Shown: piece by piece, positions 25,148 through 35,679 of the stretch
How positions within the stretch are numbered: the stretch's first letter is position 1
How the letters are laid out: each line of letters opens with the position of its first letter
DNA from: Apiosordaria backusii
Taxonomy: Eukaryota > Ascomycota > Sordariomycetes > Sordariales > Lasiosphaeriaceae
Assembly (NCBI GenBank): GCA_030549205.1
Contig: JAUKTV010000008.1
Location: 1,116,001 to 1,180,000, forward strand
DNA length: 64,000 nt
Reading direction: 5' to 3'
Notes under the pieces: model-generated
Told to the model about the DNA's origin: nothing
Seen by the model: only the letters and a program-made list of their open reading frames with translations
Database searches by the model: none
Program-made: the position numbers and the translations under genes

Positions 25148-26443
25148 ATGAACAACCCGATTGATTATATGGGTCCGGCCGTCGGTCGGAATGCCAATCT
25201 TTACTTTCCTGAAATTCTGGAGTTACCCAGGGACCCTAATCGTTCCCGCTACTCGATGCTCATCATACGATGCATCGCCAACACCCGCTGTCATCTATGT
25301 CACTTGGACTTCAAGCAGGGTGACATTGTTCAGATCGGAAGTAGGTACACGACTTGCCCACCTACCTACCCAGCCTTTGTGGACATTACTCATAGCAGCT
25401 ACCAGCTCACCTTATCGACGACTACAACCAAAACGGCGTTTCCGAAAAGGAGATTGATAACTCCTTTCAAGTCGAACAACAGTGGTCTCTTTTTGCCCGG
25501 CGATATTGAACCTCCCCCCCCCGATATAGGCTTGTGGGAACAATTTCACATGTGCGGAGGAGCTGATCCTCTGCACAGGCCCGGACGGGGGGATCTGCAC
25601 AGGCCCAGATGGTGGGCGCTCTCATTTCATCAGGCTTGCATGCTGTAGAACGGCCAGCAGTGGAGACAGTAGTACCTCGTCACGACACCCGAGCGTCCTA
25701 TTCTCAACCTTCTTCCTACCCCATTCGCTGAAGAAGGTCTCCAGCGAGAAAGACGGCTGAGAGACATGCTAGTAGAAGAACTCATGCCGCTGTTGAGTAG
25801 GGTCAGATTCCTGCCAAGTGAAATCGTGGGGATGATCTCGGAATATGTGGTGGAGGACTATGCTCGCCGAAACGCCCGTCTAGCCACAGAGGAAGGCGCA
25901 CTCAATGGACTCTACGCCAGGCAGATCGCGCTCAACAAAAAGGTTTACGCCACCTTGTTTCAGTACGAAGGTATTGCCTATCTCAAAACTCTCCGTAATA
26001 TCGACAGCGAGCCAGCAGACAACAGCCCTCGGCCAAACGAACGCGTCATCTTCGACCCGGAAGATTATAAGGGCTCAAGGCGCGTACAAGTTCGTTTTGC
26101 TATGGATTGTTGGGGCGTGCGTGGGGTGGTGTTTTGGATACTCCAACCAGCGGTGATGCAATCTGCCCAACATGGCCCCCTAGCGACACAATTATTCCGT
26201 AGTGAAGGAGATGATTCCAGAGCACCCCATGTTTATTGGGAAAGTCATGACGTTCCGACTGCTCGCCGGAAGAAAATACCCTTCTTCACAGTCAAATCAG
26301 ATGTATGTATAGCTCTCGACCTACCTACCTTGCTACTTGATTGCTATATCTGACGATGCCACGTTTAGGGCCACAGAATCCGGGGGCTTGGGCCTTGGAG
26401 GAAAAACATCTCAAATTTGCTGGCAGAGGCTTGGGACTTGTGA
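25148..26443 (+). pseudogene. Broken gene: uncharacterised protein with CxxC zinc-like motif
   Basis: One frame (25148-25645) encodes CIANTRCHLCHLDFKQG and later FHQACM, a Cys/His pattern like a small zinc-binding module. The same frame then meets TAG at 25646 and TAG at 25670 and reopens as a protein-like stretch (LLPTPFAEEG, FLPSEIVGMISEYVVEDYARR) to 26302. A good intron, 26303-26368 (GTATGT, CTGAC, TAG), joins it to a final exon ending TGA at 26443. The reading resembles a family of fungal proteins with an F-box-like LPSEIV segment, but I cannot name it. The alternative frame after FHQACM (VERPAVETVVPRHDT) also looks protein-like, so the break may be indels rather than two nonsense mutations. 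It may be a recent pseudogene or a sequence error. Confidence 0.5.
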
Positions 26444-27225
26444 GCAACAGGTGTAGCGAGTATTCAGATACGGATCATAGCGATATAAATCAGCCCATGT
26501 TTTGATTTTCACCTTCTTTCCAAGCCTTTATGTCCGAGACAGCGTTGAGAATGACCCGAGGCAACATGACCAGCCCCTCTTCCCCAGATTTCAAGGCTTG
26601 GCAACGAGGAGCTTCCCCACAATGATGGGGGCGGGTAGCGTGCCAAGATCATCTCTGAAGTCCGTTCAACACCTTGAACCACTTGAATCTTTGATATTGA
26701 CAACGATTACATGCTGGCAGAATCCATATACACACTATGTATGCCACACCGAGAGTTCGCCGACTGGAAGCAGCTGGGAACATGGGTAAATTACGCCAGA
26801 AACACATGTGGGCAACCTTCCCTCGAATCTTGTCACCAAAATGGGCACCAACTCGCCTTTTGAAATAACCTCTGAAGATCTTGGGAGGTCAAGAGCATGT
26901 GAGTAGATTCTATTCATCTCCTCTTGAAACATGTACACCAAGACATTAACTTACTTCTCACGCCCGGCCTCAGGTTAGTAGCTGTGGCAATGGCCACCTA
27001 GCTTCAGATGCCTCGGCACAGCACCCCAATCCCCGCATTTTCCTGGGGAAGCAAAACGTGGGGAAGCGCTGTAACCAAGACCAGGGTTTCATTGAACATC
27101 TCAGATATAAAACCGTCTTTCACGTCACTCTCAAGTTGATTGTTTGCTTTTTGTCCATTCAAACTTCACCTCAACCTCACCTCCTTCATCCTATCACATA
27201 GCTATTCCCTCCAACTGCCGCAAAG
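26444..27225. other. Thiolase upstream region
   Basis: 782 bases between the broken gene and the thiolase ATG. Only short frames are present. It carries the TATA-like element at 27106. Confidence 0.5.
27106..27112 (+). promoter_or_regulatory. TATA-box-like element of thiolase gene
   Basis: TATAAAA lies 120 bases upstream of the thiolase ATG, followed by a C/T-rich leader (CTCAACCTCACCTCC). Placement fits a fungal TATA promoter. Confidence 0.45.
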
Positions 27226-28676
27226 ATGGCACCCAAGTCCAAAGCCCCCGTCTACGTCCTCGGCGTGGGCATGACCAAGTTCATCAAGCCCCGCGGCAAA
27301 GTAGACTACACTGAGCTCGGCTACGAAGCCGGCATCAAAGCCCTTCTCGACGCGGGCATCACCTACGACGATGTCGACAACGGCGTCGCCTGTTTCTGTT
27401 ACGGTGATTCCACCTCTGGTCAGCGTGTCTTTTACCAGTTTGGCATGACGCAGATTCCTATTGTTAATGTCAATAACAACTGCTCTACCGGGTCTACCGG
27501 TCTGTACATGGGCAGGACTCTTATCGCGTCTGGAGCGTCTGATTGCACCTTGGTGGTGGGCTGGGAGAAGATGATGCCTGGCTCTCTTGGGTCGCACTGG
27601 AACGACAGGGAGAACCCCATTGGAACAACCTATGTCATGATGGCGCAGACGAGGGGGTTGACAAAGGCCCCTGGGGCGCCGCAGATTTTTGGGAATGCTG
27701 GACGGGAGTATATGGAGAAGTGAGCCCCTTTTCCATCTCCTTTTTACTGTTCGTCATACTGACAGAAAGTAAAAGATACGGCGCCACAAAAGAAGACTTT
27801 GCCGAAATCGCCCGCATCAACCACGCCCACTCCGTCAATAATCCCTACTCCCAATTCCAAGACGTCTACACCCTCGACCAGATCCTCCAGTCCCCCGAAG
27901 TCCACTCCCCGCTAACCAAACTACAATGCTGTCCCACGTCCGACGGTGGCGCCGCCGCTGTTTTAGTCTCTCAATCCTTCCTCGACGCGCACCCCCACCT
28001 CAAAGACCGCGCCATCCTCATCGCCGGCCAGGCCCTCACCACCGACGCGCCGAGCTTGTTCTCCAAATCCAGCATCGACTTGGTAGGCAGGGAAATGACC
28101 CAAAAAGCCGCCGAGCTCGCCCTGGCAGAAGCAGGCATCACAGCGAGGGACTGCCAAGTCTGCGAGCTGCACGATTGTTTCTCCGCCAACGAGATGTGTC
28201 TCATCGACGCGCTGGGACTGTCGGAGCCGGGGAAGGCACACGAGTTTGTGAGGTCCGGGGCGATTACGTATGGTCCTGGGATGAAGGTGGTGGTGAACCC
28301 GTCGGGGGGGTTGATTTCAAAGGGGCATCCGTTGGGCGCGACGGGGATTGCGCAGTGCGCGGAGTTGGTGTGGCATTTGAGGGGGTGGGCGAATAATCGG
28401 GCGGTGAAGGGGACGAGGTATGCGCTGCAGCATAATTTGGGGTTGGGGGGCGCGGCGGTGGTGACGGTTTATAAAAGACCGGATGGAAAAGAGGCGAAGG
28501 TGATGGGGGATGAGGAGGTGGGGAGGGTGAATGGGGTGGAGTATAACCCGGCGGTGGAGGCGAGGGGGTTTACGGAGGAGCAGGCGAACAAGGTGAGGAG
28601 TGGGAGTGGGAGGAGGAGTGAGTTTGCTTTGACGAGGACGTTGCAGTTGATGAAGGGAGCTCAGTCTAAGGTGTAG
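27226..28676 (+). CDS. SCPx-type thiolase (sterol carrier protein/acetyl-CoA acyltransferase-like)
   Basis: Two exons, 27226-27719 and 27776-28676 (56-nt intron, GTGAGC donor, CTGAC branch), give 464 residues. Thiolase residues typical of the SCP2-thiolase group are present: Cys86 in NNNCSTGST, His in ELHDCFSANE, and the C-terminal GHPLGATG. This group cleaves 3-oxoacyl-CoA, usually of branched or sterol side chains in peroxisomes, by analogy with animal SCPx. The SCP2 lipid-transfer domain is absent; the protein ends soon after the thiolase fold with QSKV, not a canonical SKL signal. Location is therefore uncertain. The start has a clean A/C context (AAAGATGG). Confidence 0.9.
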
Positions 28677-30231
28677 ATACTGAGGGCATGGCGGTTGTGT
28701 ATAGCGGGGAATTTGATGTTTTTCATGATGAATTTGTATATGTTGGATTTAACAATTTTTACTATCTTGTACGGTGATTTGGTAGTCAGTGTAGTTGAAC
28801 TCATGATGTCTTCATCGCTCGCCGTCCACCTTGTTCTTTTCACCTTTGGCTCACCTTGATCTCTCCTGGCCTTGGCACCTCGCTGACCACCACCACTCTC
28901 AACCACCGTTTTTGCCTAATGTCAATTCATGCGGTTCAGAAGAGCTGAAGTCTCAGCTTCGGAGTTATAAACGCCTTGCCTGTCTCTTGCTGCCAATTTG
29001 GGAGCAACACGGACCCCTTTTTCTTGTCGTGATGATGGCCTGGGGTGAGAGTGAGGGGTGAGGGACCGTGCGCTTGTTAGAGGTTGTTCCATGAGCCTTC
29101 GATTGGAGGGCGATCATACAGGTAAACAATATCAGGCGAGGTCGACGGTGGTGGAATTTATGCAACGGGGTGTCCGACTTTTGCTTTTGAAAGGAGGTGA
29201 AAGTTGCTGGTGAGGGTTTTCAACTTTGTTCTAGAGATTTGCCTGGAGGAAAAGTTGCGATGCTCTTCATGTCAATATCAACCTCTTGGCGTTGGTGGTT
29301 GCCATCTCGCTACTTCAACAACGCAACATCGAGATGGGTGTTTCGACTTTAAGAGAATATGTTAATCATTCGCAACGCTAACCGCATTTCTCAGATATCT
29401 CCTCACTTAACAACCCTACCAAGCCTTCTCCGACAACCGTTTCAAATGATCTCACCCTCTCTATCTTTTCTGCTCACCACCCAATAACCACGCCCTGTTA
29501 CATAACCCCAGCCCGGCACTTCCCTTGTCTTTACGGGGTAAATCAACCATGCGATCGCATATTTTACCATGTCAAGCATAATCCATCCCGCATTTACACG
29601 GGCTTTTTCGGCTCTTGTCGTTCGTTAATTCAGCCCGGCATCATGATCTCCCTCGGCTCTGCCTCCTCACCCAAGCTTTTCTGTTTTGCATAGGGCAAGG
29701 CAGTCCTTGTCATTTTTTTCACAATTTCATATGTTTATACCTAGGTATCTCCTCGATCAAGAGAGGACAAAGCCTCGGAGTGAGCGGGCAACAACGTGGG
29801 GTGTCAGTGGTCTTCCGGGACCGGAACCAGATATTAGCTGAGGCTGGTATGAACTAGAACATTTTCATGATGTGAGGTTTCAGTTCAGTGAGGGGAGGTG
29901 ATCGCCCACCGTTGTGAGTTGGCTTGTCTATCTCTTTTTACCCGCTGGCTTGTGGCTGGCCTGGTGATGTGGCATGAATTTCTTTCGGTTCTTTTTTTTC
30001 CTATGCACAGCACAAGAAACAAAAAAGATATGTTGTGATACCCGTCCCGTCTTATACCTACCTCTTGCCTACCTACCAATCCACAGCTCTATTGTTTTAG
30101 TCCGGTCATTTTCTTTTCCTTTATTCTTTTTCACTTCTTCATGGGAATGATGAAAATAACAAAACTATCATGACCTTCAATTTTACAGTAAATTTATAAT
30201 AATAAATCACACAGCCCGATGACCAGTCATC
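28677..30231. other. Intergenic region thiolase / rhodopsin-like gene
   Basis: About 1.55 kb. No frame longer than about 80 codons looks real. It contains scattered TACCTACC motifs (near 30057-30078) and a TTT/CTT-rich stretch before the next gene. Confidence 0.5.
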
Positions 30232-31927
30232 ATGGATCCTTTACCACCACCACAACCACCACCACAACCACAACCAAACCTCTCCCTAGGCCCCGTCCTC
30301 CTCTCCTTCTCCCTCGCCACAGCAACCTTTGCCTTTTCCACAACCTTTGTTCGGTTCTTTTGCGTTTTTAGAGCTGGTGGTGGTTCAAACTCGAGGACAA
30401 CACAGAAAAGATACAAAGTCGATGACTGGGCCAGCTTAATCGCCACGGTTTGTCCCCCTTCGCATTTTCTCCCCCTAGTTGTACTAACGGTCATGTAGTT
30501 GGTAGCGCTCATATCAACCTGCTTCACCCTCATCGAATCCACCACCCCCCTCTCCTCCTCCCCCACCCGCGCCCTCGAGTACGATGTCCTAGGTCAACCG
30601 TGGTATCTCATGAGCGTGACGTTTTCCAAGATCTCCATTTGTTTATATTACATGCGCATCCTCAGCACTAAAAACCAGGTGGAGGGGAAGCAATGGCGGC
30701 TTTTGTTAGGGGGGCTGATTCTGGTGATGGCGGTGGTGAATTTGGCGTTTGCGCTGACGGTGAATCTGCAGTGTAGACCCCTGGAAAAGATGTGGAGGGG
30801 GGAGGAGGTGGAGGGGGAATGTTGGGACCCGAGGGTCCAGCGGGATTTTGGGTTTTTTCAGGGGGGGTTTGGGGTTTTTACTTGGTTTTTCTTGGGGGGG
30901 TTGGGGGTTGTTTTGGGAACGGGAGTAGTTGGGAAGGGGGAGAGGGAGAGGAGAGGGAATGGGAATGGGAATGGGAATGGGAATGGGAATGGGAATGGGA
31001 ACGGGGGATGGGAGTATTGGGGGGCGTTTGGGTTGTGTTTTGCGTATGTACACACCCCTTTCCCATGAGAAATTGTGCGAGGAGGGAGGAGTGCTGACAG
31101 AACAACAATAGGTCAGGGATTTTTGCCATCGTGAGAACAGCCAGAACATCACAAACGAGCGGGGTGGGGGTGTACACCCTTGACCATTCATACGCCAGCC
31201 TCATGGCGACGCTGGAGCAAAACCTGGGGTTGATATCAGCCAATATCCTCACTTTCGGCACGCTGTTCTCATCCTCCTCCCGCCGGCGGCAGCAACGACA
31301 GCGGAATCCCTACCATAGCTCCTCATCCACCTCCACCTCTCGCAGCCGCAGCAGCAGAAAAACGGGGAAATCGTCGGTCAGCCGAGGGGGAGTATCACCC
31401 GGAGCATCACCCGTGCTTCGTCCCGTGCGAGTTCACACCGATCACTTCACAGCAATAGAGATCAAGGAGTCCACGGACACAAGAGACAAGGCCACTCCGC
31501 CAGCGTGAGCAGTCTTGGGAGTTTTCGTCCAGGTAGCGCCCACGATAAACACCACGACGAGGATCGATACAGCAGTGATGACGAAAACTACTACGAAGGA
31601 GAAGAAATCGACCTAGAGTCTGGGACGAGCTGGTGGCCGAGGGGGATTATCAAGACGGTCAGTGTCGAGGTGGTGGTGGAGGAGGCTAATGTGGATTATG
31701 TGCCCGAGAATACTCCTAGTGGCGAGGGGCTGTCGTCTACGACATCAACCAACGGGGAGTCGTCATCAACGGGGAAGGGAGTCAGGAACTCCGTGGTGAT
31801 TATACCGCCCCCAAAGGCGAGAGTGAAAAGGGGGAGTGTGGCCTTTGAAGGGGAAGGACAGGATGAGAATGAGACGGAAATGGCAGATTGGGAGGTTATG
31901 CTGAGGGGCGGTCCACCTATGAGGTGA
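30232..31927 (+). CDS. Fungal rhodopsin-type (PTH11-like) seven-TM membrane protein, frame broken at a homopolymer
   Basis: Integral membrane protein of the large fungal rhodopsin-domain family, putative GPCRs without a CFEM domain. Exons: 30232-30447, 30499-31043, 31112-31927. Conserved blocks: a first helix after a Pro/Gln-rich start, KVDDWASL, the MSVTFSKISICLYYMRI helix, NLQCRP, CWDPRVQRDFGFFQGGFGVFT, IVRTARTSQ with YTLDHSYASLMATLEQNLGLISANI, and a long polar tail with EIDLESGTSWWPRGIIKTVSVEV. The frame shifts in the tail. Adding one base to the G5 run at 31386-31390 produces a continuous Ser/Arg-rich linker and a 525-residue protein, whereas the unmodified frame stops at 31508. The loop after helix V carries a (GN)n repeat from a GGGAAT minisatellite. 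Ligand and function are unknown. Confidence 0.85.
30955..31002 (+). repeat. GGGAAT hexanucleotide tandem repeat (8 units)
   Basis: Seven perfect GGGAAT units and one GGGAAC lie in frame in the rhodopsin-like gene and encode alternating Gly-Asn in a predicted inter-helix loop. Because the unit is 6 nt, copy-number change keeps the frame. Confidence 0.95.
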
Positions 31928-32440
31928 ACTCCATTGCAATGAATTTCGGCTTGCTTTGGTAATCGTGATAATTTAGCGGGCGCTGGCGGGATACCTTCTT
32001 TTAGACAGGCAGGATAAGGTAGGTTGGGTTACTTGGCCGGATGATAGATACTGGGGGGCTGGCGTTGGGAGAACGGGTACGGAATTGCACAGGGCAAAAT
32101 GTCGAGTTAAAGAGGTGCTGGTCGTTACCCAAGAACAGGAAATCGGGGTATGAATAGAAACGTCATCCTGTATCCTTTCAATCAACTTCTTGATTATACC
32201 ACAATCTATCGGGTATCCCATTCCCATATTTTATGTTGTGAGATGCCCAACCCCATATGTATGTACATGTCCATCTAGTATACAACAAGCATCTCTTTCG
32301 ATGCTGTGTCCCTCCCAATCCTCCTATTTTGTTCCCCTCATCAGGGAATGCCCAAAATATATGTATATGCACCTGCTTTAGTTTCCCATCCATCATGTTT
32401 TACAGATCCTCTCTCTCCATGCGTGATTTTGTCTACCCAT
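31928..32440. other. Convergent intergenic region
   Basis: 513 bases between the rhodopsin-like stop and the PPR stop. It is AT-richer than the flanks, with GTATGTACATGT-type sequence near 32255. No gene was seen. Confidence 0.45.
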
Positions 32441-34345
32441 TCAAAAAGGATAACGATACGTCGGCGCCCTCGACACGCGATGATCCAGCTCCTTCCTCAC
32501 CATCCCCGCCAACTGCTCCATAACAAACTGCTCATCCACCTCCTCCGGATCCCACCTCTCCTTCAGCAAGTCATACACCTCCATCACCCTCCTCTTAACC
32601 GAGCACGAATCAAACGCCCTCAGCGCCCAAACCGCCAGCCAAGTCTGCACATGCACCCCAGCCTCAGCATCATCCAGCGTCTTGACCAGCGCCTTGAAAA
32701 TCTCCTCCAAATGCCTCTCCGACCACGCCGACCTATGCAACCTCCCATGCCTCGCAAACCCCTTAAACAGCGCCAGGAAAATCGCCCCATGCAGCGGAAT
32801 TTGAAAGTACTTCATCTCATCAATATACATCGCCACCCTCCCCAAATCCCCTATTTTCCCATAATGATTCACCAGAATCCTATACGTCTGCAGATCCGGT
32901 GTCGTAAGCGCCATGCTCTGAAACCTCTCCTGCTGCTCTGGAAACTTCCTCCCCAACTTCCCCATCATCATCAGCGCCTGGGCAATCGCCCTCTCGCTCA
33001 TCGCGCTCTTGACCGGCAGCTCCCCCAAGTCGGAATTAGTCGCCTTCATCCTCTCATAGATATTATCCGCCGCACTCTCCTCCCCAGCCCTCAACAGACC
33101 CGAAATCATGGCATTCAGCACAACCGTATCAATAATCTCCCCGGCCAGCACCATCTCCCTATACGCCGCTCGCATACCCCCCGTCTCGTACTTGAGACTG
33201 AAGTAGTAAATCAAACTGACGTAATGATACCGGTTATACGCGTGCCCTCGCTGCTCCATCTCCCGGTATATCATCTCTGCCAAGACAAAATTCCCTGCCT
33301 TGCAGGCGACATTAAACAGAATGTTAAAAGTAACATCATTCCCTTTAATCCCGGCATCCACCTCCATCTCCCGCCACAGTTTCAACGCGGCTTCGTTTTC
33401 CACTTCGGTGATCCTCCCGACGTACTTGCTGCCAAAGTAGATGACGCGATTCCACTCTGCTCGCGTCAATGCGATCCCGCTGTTTTTCACGTCGCCTATC
33501 ACGGCAAAGTAGCGCATCATTGACCTGGCGTTGAGTTTTGGTGGTTGCCCAAGCGCTTTAAGAAGCTGATGTCGAAAGTTGGCGTCGAGATGCAGGAGTT
33601 TCGGTTCGGGGAGGCGCTGGTAGAGGTTGTAGATGTTGTCTAGATCGCCCATTTCGGGCTTGATGATGTAGTACTTCACGGCGAAGCGCAGTTCGAACAG
33701 AAGTTGTCTTTCCTCTTCGCTATGGGGAGGGATGACTTCGTCGGGGGTAGGGTATTCGGCTTGTTCTTTTGTGCGCGCGAGGGAGAACCTGGGGGATTCG
33801 GCGGGGGCATAGCCGCGCATGTAGGGGTCGGCGTGGATTTGGATGTAGTCGCTTAGGGGGGCGACTTTTTCGCCATCGTAGGGGTCGACGAGGGCGAGGA
33901 GGTCCTCTTTGGAGTGGCCTGGTGGTGGGTGGGCTGGCTCTGACTCTGCTTTGGGCTCTGGTTCCGGGCTGTATAGCGATGACGTATCTACGATTGGCTC
34001 TGGTGTGTGAGCTCGAGCAGTGGCCGAAGTAGTGTTGTTCTTGGTTAGGCAAGCAAAAGAGGGCCGGAATGAGCTCCAGAATCGGATGGTCGAGAACTTG
34101 CGGAGGGTCGGGACGGTCAACGAATAGCGGAGCGGGGGTGTTGCTGATGGCCTCGATGTCCTGTCGGGTCTGGTCGAGCGGTGGTGGTAACCCCTCCCTG
34201 ACCCTCCGCCATGGTTATAATATGCGCAGTATGGCACTGAGGTGTTTAGGGCGGCAGGCCAGGTCGACGACGTTGACGACGACGGGCGGTGCAAAAAGAG
34301 GATCGCGCCGCATATCGACCCGTCAATTCGTCTGGAGACTTTCAT
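32441..34345 (-). CDS. Mitochondrial pentatricopeptide-repeat (PPR) protein
   Basis: Single-exon gene of about 634 residues. The N-terminus is basic, Ser/Thr/Arg-rich and free of acidic residues for about 90 residues, as in a mitochondrial presequence. The body has PPR-like helix pairs: DVTFNILFNVACKAGNFVLAEMIYREM, TVVLNAMISGLLRAGEESAADNIYERM, and DLQTYRILVNHYGKIGDLGRVAMYIDEM. Fungal PPR proteins bind organellar RNA and support its stability or translation; the target here is unknown. The ATG at 34345 was chosen because the 71 codons upstream lack conserved character. It shares a 545-bp divergent promoter with mS23. Confidence 0.85.
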   Translation of the reverse strand: MKVSRRIDGSICGAILFLHRPSSSTSSTWPAALNTSVPYCAYYNHGGGSGRGYHHRSTRPDRTSRPSATPPLRYSLTVPTLRKFSTIRFWSSFRPSFACLTKNNTTSATARAHTPEPIVDTSSLYSPEPEPKAESEPAHPPPGHSKEDLLALVDPYDGEKVAPLSDYIQIHADPYMRGYAPAESPRFSLARTKEQAEYPTPDEVIPPHSEEERQLLFELRFAVKYYIIKPEMGDLDNIYNLYQRLPEPKLLHLDANFRHQLLKALGQPPKLNARSMMRYFAVIGDVKNSGIALTRAEWNRVIYFGSKYVGRITEVENEAALKLWREMEVDAGIKGNDVTFNILFNVACKAGNFVLAEMIYREMEQRGHAYNRYHYVSLIYYFSLKYETGGMRAAYREMVLAGEIIDTVVLNAMISGLLRAGEESAADNIYERMKATNSDLGELPVKSAMSERAIAQALMMMGKLGRKFPEQQERFQSMALTTPDLQTYRILVNHYGKIGDLGRVAMYIDEMKYFQIPLHGAIFLALFKGFARHGRLHRSAWSERHLEEIFKALVKTLDDAEAGVHVQTWLAVWALRAFDSCSVKRRVMEVYDLLKERWDPEEVDEQFVMEQLAGMVRKELDHRVSRAPTYRYPF

Positions 34346-34890
34346 GGGCTGTCGTCCAACATGGTGGCCTGCCGTCAGCCCGACCTCGCATGCCCTTTGG
34401 TTCTGCTGTAACAACACTCGTCTGTGATAGGAACCGGAAAGGGCGGAGTCACGGCGCCGGGGGGTTGTCGCTGATGGGGGGGTTTTGATAAAGCACAAGA
34501 AAAAGTCGACATCGAAGCTTATCGCAACTGGCATCAAAAAACTCCCCACCTTGAACAAGGATTACAGCGCTACTAAGTTGCGCCAGGGGAGAGAATTAAC
34601 CAATGACCGCTGCAGCAAAGCTTGAGCTCCCGCTCTGATGGAGGGGGGACAACGTTTTTGCCGGGGGCAATCATCACCTTAAACCCGAACCCTCCACTAA
34701 CCAACCCAAAGCTCCACAATAATTCAATTGGCACTACCGACCTTGAAGACTGCCCGCCGGAACGACATTTTGATATCCAGAGGAAGTTTGCGACGGGGAC
34801 GACAACACCACCACGCCCACCACCTTCCCCCCCCCCACAGATACTCCCTCCAGTTTCCCTCCCTTCCGGGGAGCCCAACACAAACCCAAA
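34346..34890. promoter_or_regulatory. Bidirectional promoter, PPR gene / mS23
   Basis: 545 bases between the divergent starts of two mitochondrial genes. Leader-like C/T/A-rich sequence precedes both ATGs. No defined binding site is claimed. Confidence 0.5.
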
Positions 34891-35679
34891 ATGGCCCGCG
34901 GCCCCTCCCGCCTCCTCGCCTCGCGCGTCCACAAAACCGCAACCGAATACTTCTCCTCCACCATCTTCCCCAGACAATACAACGCCCCCCCCCCTTGGGT
35001 AGCCGCCCTAGCCAACCTCCCCCCTCCGAAATCTGGACACGCCCCTATCCCACCCAACACTCCGCCCCTCGACCCCTCGCCAAATCCCGGAAAACCCCCC
35101 CAAAGAACTTGTACCGCCCAACCAAGATCATCCACCCCGAAGACCGCCTCCGCGAAGAATTCTACCGCGACCACCCCTGGGAACTCGCCCGTCCCATGCT
35201 GCTGATCGAAATCGATGGCCAGGACGCGAGGTTCCGGGACTGGAGCAAGGGGCTGCAGCAACCGGGGATGAAGCTTTCTGGTGAAAGGTACCACTCACCC
35301 CCCACCCCCTCCCCTTTTAACCAAGATATGATACTGACAGTAGTGAAAAAGTGTCGTCCAACGCCAGCTCTGGCTCATGCAAAACATCCCCGGCATGACC
35401 AAGCGCAAAGCCTACGACCAGGCCCGCAAGGAGTTCTACAGGCTCCGCAGCTTCGAGGAGACTGAGACGAGAATAGCGCAGGAGGAGGCCCGCGCGTACG
35501 GTGGGTATTTCGGTAAGACGGTCAACCAGGTTGGTATGGAGCTTGAGGATAAGGAGTATAATGCTTGGCTGAAGTGGGCTGGGGAGGAGATTGAGGGGCA
35601 GGAGATGGAGAGGCAGGCGGCGTACGCGAATGATATTGATTTGCCTGAGGTGGAGGAGGATACCGCGGCGGCTGCGTAG
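34891..35679 (+). CDS. RSM25: Mitochondrial small ribosomal subunit protein mS23 (S25), frame broken at a homopolymer
   Basis: Structural protein of the mitochondrial 37S subunit. Family features: the start [38 protein letters not shown], the central [17 protein letters not shown], then [19 protein letters not shown] and [14 protein letters not shown]. Exon 1 is 34891-35287, exon 2 is 35352-35679, with intron GTACCA...CTGAC...AAAAAG. After [11 protein letters not shown] the frame changes at a run of six C (35019-35024). One additional C makes the conserved frame continuous, giving 241 residues. The gene is essential for respiration in relatives, so inactivation is unlikely. Confidence 0.88.

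Noticed and set aside
32306..33523. 405-codon + strand frame rich in His, Pro and Arg
   Set aside because: Antisense to the PPR gene; composition mirrors complementary codons and lacks any motif.
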